Assembly (NCBI GenBank): GCA_015680685.1
Contig: MNCI01000563.1
Span: 16,578 to 80,577, forward strand
Source of the DNA: Gnetum montanum
Taxonomy: Eukaryota; Streptophyta; Gnetopsida; Gnetales; Gnetaceae
Length of the DNA stretch: 64,000 nucleotides
Direction of reading: 5' to 3'
Shown here: in pieces, positions 58,972 through 64,000 of the stretch
Numbering within the stretch: position 1 is the stretch's first letter
Layout: the number at the start of each line of letters is the position of its first letter
Position numbers and translations under genes: made by a program
The notes under the pieces: generated by a model
Database searches by the model: none
Told to the model about the DNA's origin: nothing
What the model saw: only the letters and a program-made list of their open reading frames with translations

Positions 58972-61900
58972 TATAACACCATTATCTGGCACCCCTAGAC
59001 TATGATCTATGATGGTGTACGCCAAAAATTGGCTACTGATGGGATTAACAAATAATCATATGCACAATCGATTAATAATTACAACCAACGAAAAGAAGAA
59101 GCATAAATTAAAAACAATTCACAAAACGTAATTGCCACACTTAACCATAAAATGAAAAATCACAACCTATATGCATTATCACATCTATGTGCAAAGTTAT
59201 CATATCAGCCTATGCAAAACAACTAAAACAAACTATCTATCGATTACCAAAGGATCCCAAGTACATACGCAATCAACCAAGCAGATACATTTGTATATTA
59301 TATTATCCTATGGATCTAGCATCACAACTTGTCCCTACCAAAGCCCCAAGAAAATATATCCATCTCATAAGTTAAATTAAACAGGAATGTACACTCATCT
59401 ACACTCAATGTAAGATGTGTATCAGTTGCTATGAGTACTCATAATCAAATGCCTACAAATTTTTTATTTATCTAACCAATGCTAGGGTTCATCACCCTAT
59501 GACCTGCAACCACTAGCCTTTTAGAGAATTAAACATAGGGGCAAACACACCTATGCTACGTACCAATCATAAGGACAAACACATCTATGCTCTCCTACTC
59601 CAATGATGTGGCCTAGGATAAGGGCCTCATTGATTCATCATAGGAGGGATTAATCTAACACTACCTCTAGGATCCCCATTATCAACCAGTCCATACATTT
59701 CATAATAGCTCCACTCGTGGACCAACCATAAGTAACCAATGCTACATATGTCATCACAAGAATGCATAATATCAAGACTTGATACCAAGCTCTTTTAAGC
59801 CTCATCATCACATAGTTTTCAATACCAACACTATATACACATAAGTAAAGTCACATATACATAGATCATATAACTAGTAGTATAATATGCCTTACATAAT
59901 GTAGCAATACATTAAGACGCATAACTTGCCAACAACCCCAACAACCAGTACTATAGGACTCCATTCAATGCATATAGCATTAAGCAAATATTAGTGGTGA
60001 AAGACCCAAGCCATCATGCCACAACATTTCTATTTGACAACACAACTATTGTTCATATGCAAATTCTACATTGGTAGTTCAAACCTAGAAATGTAACACA
60101 CAGACATTTGCTTTATGTACCCCTTCCTGAAGCTATGTACACATATGCAATAGTTCAAATAAACTATATTGTTGTTAGTTTTCATTAATTGCTAGAAACA
60201 GGGTAACTAGTTGATGAAAACAAGATATAAACACTTACCAAATGAAGGGACAACTCTGGAAATAGGCTACAACTATAAGTTCTTATTAGATAAGGGAACA
60301 TTTGACAAGTTCATACAGTAGTTGCTGGACTTGGCTGACCATTTACAAGTTGGAAGTTCAACTTTCTACCGCTTCAAAAAAATGAAAAGAACAACAAATT
60401 GGTTGAGTTGAACTTGACACATTATGAACTATTACGTATCTCACACTATTTCTCTTCTAATGCCTAGATGCTAACCAAAATTACAACATTGTAAACACAT
60501 ATAAGAAAAATAATCATGGCACAAGATGAAATTGTACTTATCCAACTAAAACATTTGTTTTTGACAATTACTACAACTATGCTCCCATGGTATCTAGCAT
60601 GAACATCAGGAAGTACAAAAGAGGAATGAACAATGAATCAGTCCAAAAAAATCATGAATGCTTAGATGGATGTTGAATATTTCCAAAAGAGATAAACTGC
60701 ATTACAAAGGCATTAGAGAAAAACTTAGAGTGGCTTCTATTTCAAATAAGTTACAAGGATGATAGCTTAAATGGTTTGGGCATGTGCAAAGAAGAGTAGA
60801 CAATGATCCTATAAAAAAGTTGCTACATCACTATTTCAAGAAAGCCACTGAAAGGAAGTCTAAAAAGAAAGACATGGGAAAAAATTGATGATTTCGAGAA
60901 ACTACAAATAAACAAAGATCTAACTCTTCATAGAGGTGAATGGCAAAAAAGAACTCATGTAGCTGACCTCATATTTTTGAGACAATGTTAAGATGATGAT
61001 GATGATAGAGCATACCACACCTTTCTATAAAATCAAAGTTTCCCAATCAACAACAACATCACATCAACAAAGCTCCTATAATTCACAAGTTCACCATAAC
61101 TTTTTTGGATTCACAAAACATCATATTCCCAACCAAGCATGTCAAACATCTAGCCACCCCACTAGCACACATGCATGAACATACACTCTAAACCAAAATT
61201 CATGAAATACAAAAAAATAATAAAGGGAACCTACAAGATCAAGTGATGACTATAAGAAATAACAAAACTATAGAAATTTTGATTCACAGATGAAGCTCCA
61301 TTTTGATTTTTCCAATTTCTACATCCCAAATGCTAGGATGAAGTTTTGAATGCAAGCCCACCCCAAATGCTAGGAAGAAGCTTCAAATGCAAGCCTAGCA
61401 TCAAAATTTCCCAAAAACAACCACAGTTTTGAATCCAATTCTAAGGGTAGAATTCCTTAAAGCACATTAATGGTGGTGAATCCGTTTCACCAGAAAGCAC
61501 AAAATGGATAAAGGTGCACTTTTGAAGTCAACAACCACATTATAATGTTATTGCATAATGGAATGACCAACTTTATATTTCATTCCTAAATAAAATATGA
61601 TTATTTATTCATAGGATAATTTCATAAGTTTGGCTAATCATTTTTCCCAGCTCACTAATCTAGCTAGAGCCACAACCTATAACTAACCTATAAAGACTTC
61701 AAATCAAAAATCAATTGAACCCCTAGCAATGTCATCATACATACATTATATTCAAATAGCAAATAAAAAACCAAACATCATCAAACATAATCATATAGCT
61801 TAAGTGCATAAATGTCAATCATCCACTATACACCTAATATACATCATAAACACATTTTCGACTACTACTCTATCCCCAATCCTCCATTTCTACTAGTCTC

Positions 61901-62110
61901 ATCACTTGTCTAACACATCCCACAAAATTAGTCGATATAATCATAGCATAATTGGGACATCAAAATCATATAATAATAATTTTTTTATATAAAATCATAA
62001 TAAAGATCCTAACAACATGTACTAACTAGTCAAACCTACACCCTAGACCTATCCATACATGTGTCATGAGAAATCAACTATACCAAGGGGTCCTATGGAG
62101 AGGTGTTACA
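58972..62110 (-). mobile_element. Solo LTR F with perfect target duplication
   Basis: On the minus strand it begins TGTAACACCTCTCCATAGG and ends with a decayed GGTGTTATA. Both flanks read AAACC (58967-58971 and 62111-62115), a perfect 5-bp duplication. Its total of 3,139 bp contains a LINE tail of about 354 bp (60652-61005); without it F is about 2,785 bp, almost exactly E's 2,784. No internal region or second LTR is attached, so it is a solo LTR left by recombination. Confidence 0.85.
60652..61005 (+). mobile_element. RTE-type LINE 3' end inside LTR F
   Basis: The plus strand encodes a broken RT C-terminus: 'LRWM', 'GIREKLRVASISNKL', 'LKWFGHVQRRVDNDPI', then a region ending near 'GEWQKRTHVADLI' in another frame. 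It finishes in a short gatgatgatgatg run (60991-61005). That order and a short trinucleotide tail rather than poly-A are typical of plant RTE LINEs. 5' truncation is usual for the type. Confidence 0.75.
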
Positions 62111-62473
62111 AAACCAAAATAATCTATCTATTATGGAGGAATAGAGAAAACATGAATAAACATTTTAACTTAAAATTCAAATAAAACCTCCTAAAGAATA
62201 CCAAAATTTTTATCTCATAAAGAATCAATTATTTCGATGAAACTATCTTACACTACTGTAGTTTGTTTCTCTAACAATGAAAGAGTAAAATTTACTTTTA
62301 TATAAATTCTAGAAGTTGTATAAATGCTTTAAGATTTTCTCTAGGCATGGTAATTATTTCTTCTTCTTCTTCTACATGCACTGTTTGAAAAACTTAAAAA
62401 CTATGTCCATTTATTCTGCTATTGTATTACAAAGTTATCATAACTTTCCATCATGAAACTTTTACTAAACCAT
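62111..62473. other. 3' flank of the endonuclease V relic
   Basis: This non-repetitive-looking AT-rich DNA lies between solo LTR F and the stop codon of the endonuclease V relic. It would contain its 3' UTR. I see no other gene. Confidence 0.5.
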
Positions 62474-63277
62474 TCAATCATTGGAGCTGCCAGAAGGATA
62501 CATTTTGAGATATTCCTTTGATTTTATATTATCCTGCAAATTAGAACAGATTTCAATAGAAATTTGAATTATGGAAAGAGTAACTTTTATATCAGTAATC
62601 TAGTAAAACTAAAACTGAACGGTAGTATTGTATCATGTAACTCTGAGAGAGGCAGTAACAATGACAAGATTTGAATAATGGTGTAGAAATGCTAATGATG
62701 AATACCTGTCTGATAGGCTCTAGAATATGGTATTTGTAACAAGTTTTAATAATCTCAATGGTAGTTTCCAAAGACAAACGATGACCAACTGAAACAAAAA
62801 TTGGCTTGGAGCACCCTGGGTTAGATCTCAGTGCCTACAAGTAAGGCATGACATATTATATACACAAGTATTGATATAGAGGGTGAATCCACAAAATGTC
62901 GATTATCATTGTACTTCTTTGTCAATGACCTACTAGCTTTCCACTAAAAGATACAGCAACCAAGATGAAAATATCATCCATTTTTCTTTTACCTTAAAAC
63001 CAAGATTGTTCTTTCAACTAGTTCTAGGCTGTGGTTAAAGAATCGTGCTTTACTAAAGCAGCACATGCATGTGATCGTATAATACTATAAAAATAAGGAG
63101 AAAAAATTGGCTAAAAATGAAAACAATAATGGAACAAATTGTATTGGAAATTCATATAAATAAATTTATAGCTCCCCATTTCTAACCAGATTTTCCTTTC
63201 AGAGGCAAGATGAATGCATCTTTATTCAAAAAGAACTCTTTTATTTGTGTATTTTCTAGTCCATCTACCATATGCAA
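62474..63277 (-). pseudogene. ENDOV: Endonuclease V, 3' exons (probably broken)
   Basis: Three exon-like blocks on the minus strand match the C-terminal half of endonuclease V, which cuts next to deaminated bases (inosine) in nucleic acids. Exon at 63277-63170 encodes 'LHMVDGLENTQIKE' and 'LPLKGKSG' then a TAG (63184-63182) where a glutamine codon is likely, then 'KWGA'. Exon at 62834-62706 encodes 'KPIFVSVGHRLSLETTIEI' and 'EPIRQ'. Last exon at 62533-62474 encodes 'DNIKSKEYL' and a stop. The last intron (62705-62534) keeps GT...AG; the earlier one (63169-62835) keeps AG but its donor reads AT. The family has 'SVGHRISLDTA' and 'KYRVPEPIRQADIRSREY' here, so several conserved residues differ. 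Upstream exons would lie beyond 64000 or are lost. Confidence 0.75.
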
Positions 63278-64000
63278 CTGCATTAGCATGTTAAATTTGA
63301 AAGTCAACATAGATATTTTTTCTGGTATCTTATAATGCCCAAAAATAGAAAATGAAATATGGCATAAGCACTATAAACACAGTAGCCTCTTTTGGCAGTA
63401 GATAGGAGTCCTTAATTTAAACTCAATTGAAAAATTCCTTTTCTAGTGATTACTGTGTTATTTTGAATTGTCTCTCTCACACACATGCTATATAACATAA
63501 TGTGCAAACTTGTTTCATTTAAGGGTGGATGGAGGATGCCATTTTTATGCAAATGTAGGATACAGTACTCCTGAAACCCATGACTAGCACCTTGCATGAT
63601 CACAGACAATAGCTTTAACCATTTGCCTTCTGAGATAATTAGCATGCTAGAAAGATAAGAATCTCTTATGCTTTTAAAATTTATATATATACAAAAAATT
63701 GCTACAAGGATTATGGAATTTTAAAGTTTCACAGAAACGTTACAAACTGGTTTATCTTATCATAATGGCATTTTGTTATATACATCAACCTTTGATCCTA
63801 AGCAGTTGATCACATGCAAATTAGAGTAATCCTTAAATACACGATTTGCTAATGGTAAATTTATTTTGTATTTGAAATCTTGTAAGTGTTGCATAATTTT
63901 TCTAAGTTATCAATCTTTTAAATTATTATTTTTATTTGAGAAAGTAAAATGTAGATTGTATAATATATTTCAATGATCCTCTACCAATGATGCCATTTTT
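63278..64000. other. Upstream intron-like DNA, no gene recognised
   Basis: It lies upstream of the first visible endonuclease V exon, which has an acceptor (TAATGCAG, minus strand, ending 63278). I searched for the preceding conserved exon (around ACHLGVL) and did not find it. The frame at 63412-63645 shows no domain. Confidence 0.5.

Overview
This window is plant nuclear DNA, almost all of it decayed transposable elements. It is AT-rich. The elements are typical of land plants: Ty3/gypsy chromovirus, giant Tat/Ogre-type Ty3/gypsy, Ty1/copia with an initiator tRNA-Met primer site, LINEs and tRNA-derived SINEs. Very long, heavily mutated, deeply nested elements suggest a large, slowly purged genome such as a gymnosperm; the species cannot be told from sequence alone. 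The only host gene recognised is the 3' end of an endonuclease V gene, apparently broken, at 62474-63277 (minus).

The layout is one old chromovirus, called D (minus strand), cut into four pieces over 54 kb: gag at 55841-56225; gag end, protease and most of RT at 46507-48524; RT end at 6620-6727; RNase H and integrase at 2190-3835. Three insertions separate the pieces. G (48525-55840, unresolved, holding a LINE) split gag. A (6728-46506) split RT. E (3836-6619, a solo LTR) split RT/RNase H. Target-site duplications, and for A and G continuity of D's reading frame, support this.

Element A is a Tat/Ogre-type element of about 17.6 kb once its own insertions are removed. It carries a related 17.1-kb element B (21063-38201, perfect ATGGC duplication) between its protease and gag, and a 5.0-kb copia element C (40901-45928) in its 5' LTR. 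A and B share the same minus-strand plan: 5' LTR, tRNA-Asn-like primer site, gag, protease, a spacer of 5 kb (B) or about 8 kb (A), RT/RNase H/integrase, 3' UTR, 3' LTR.

The most interesting feature lies in that spacer. Both elements carry, in antisense orientation (plus strand), a homologous multi-exon gene with recognisable GT-AG introns: 27913-31975 in B and 15669-19601 in A. The encoded protein would be about 1,070 residues and I do not recognise its family. Both copies are now pseudogenes, but they are strongly diverged and still share exon layout, so the gene looks like a long-standing component of this retrotransposon lineage.

The right part holds an L1-like LINE relic (57420-58310), a second solo LTR F of the same family as E (58972-62110, perfect AAACC duplication, with an RTE-type LINE tail inside), and the endonuclease V relic. 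There is an assembly gap of 845 N at 25913-26757, inside B's RT/RNase H.
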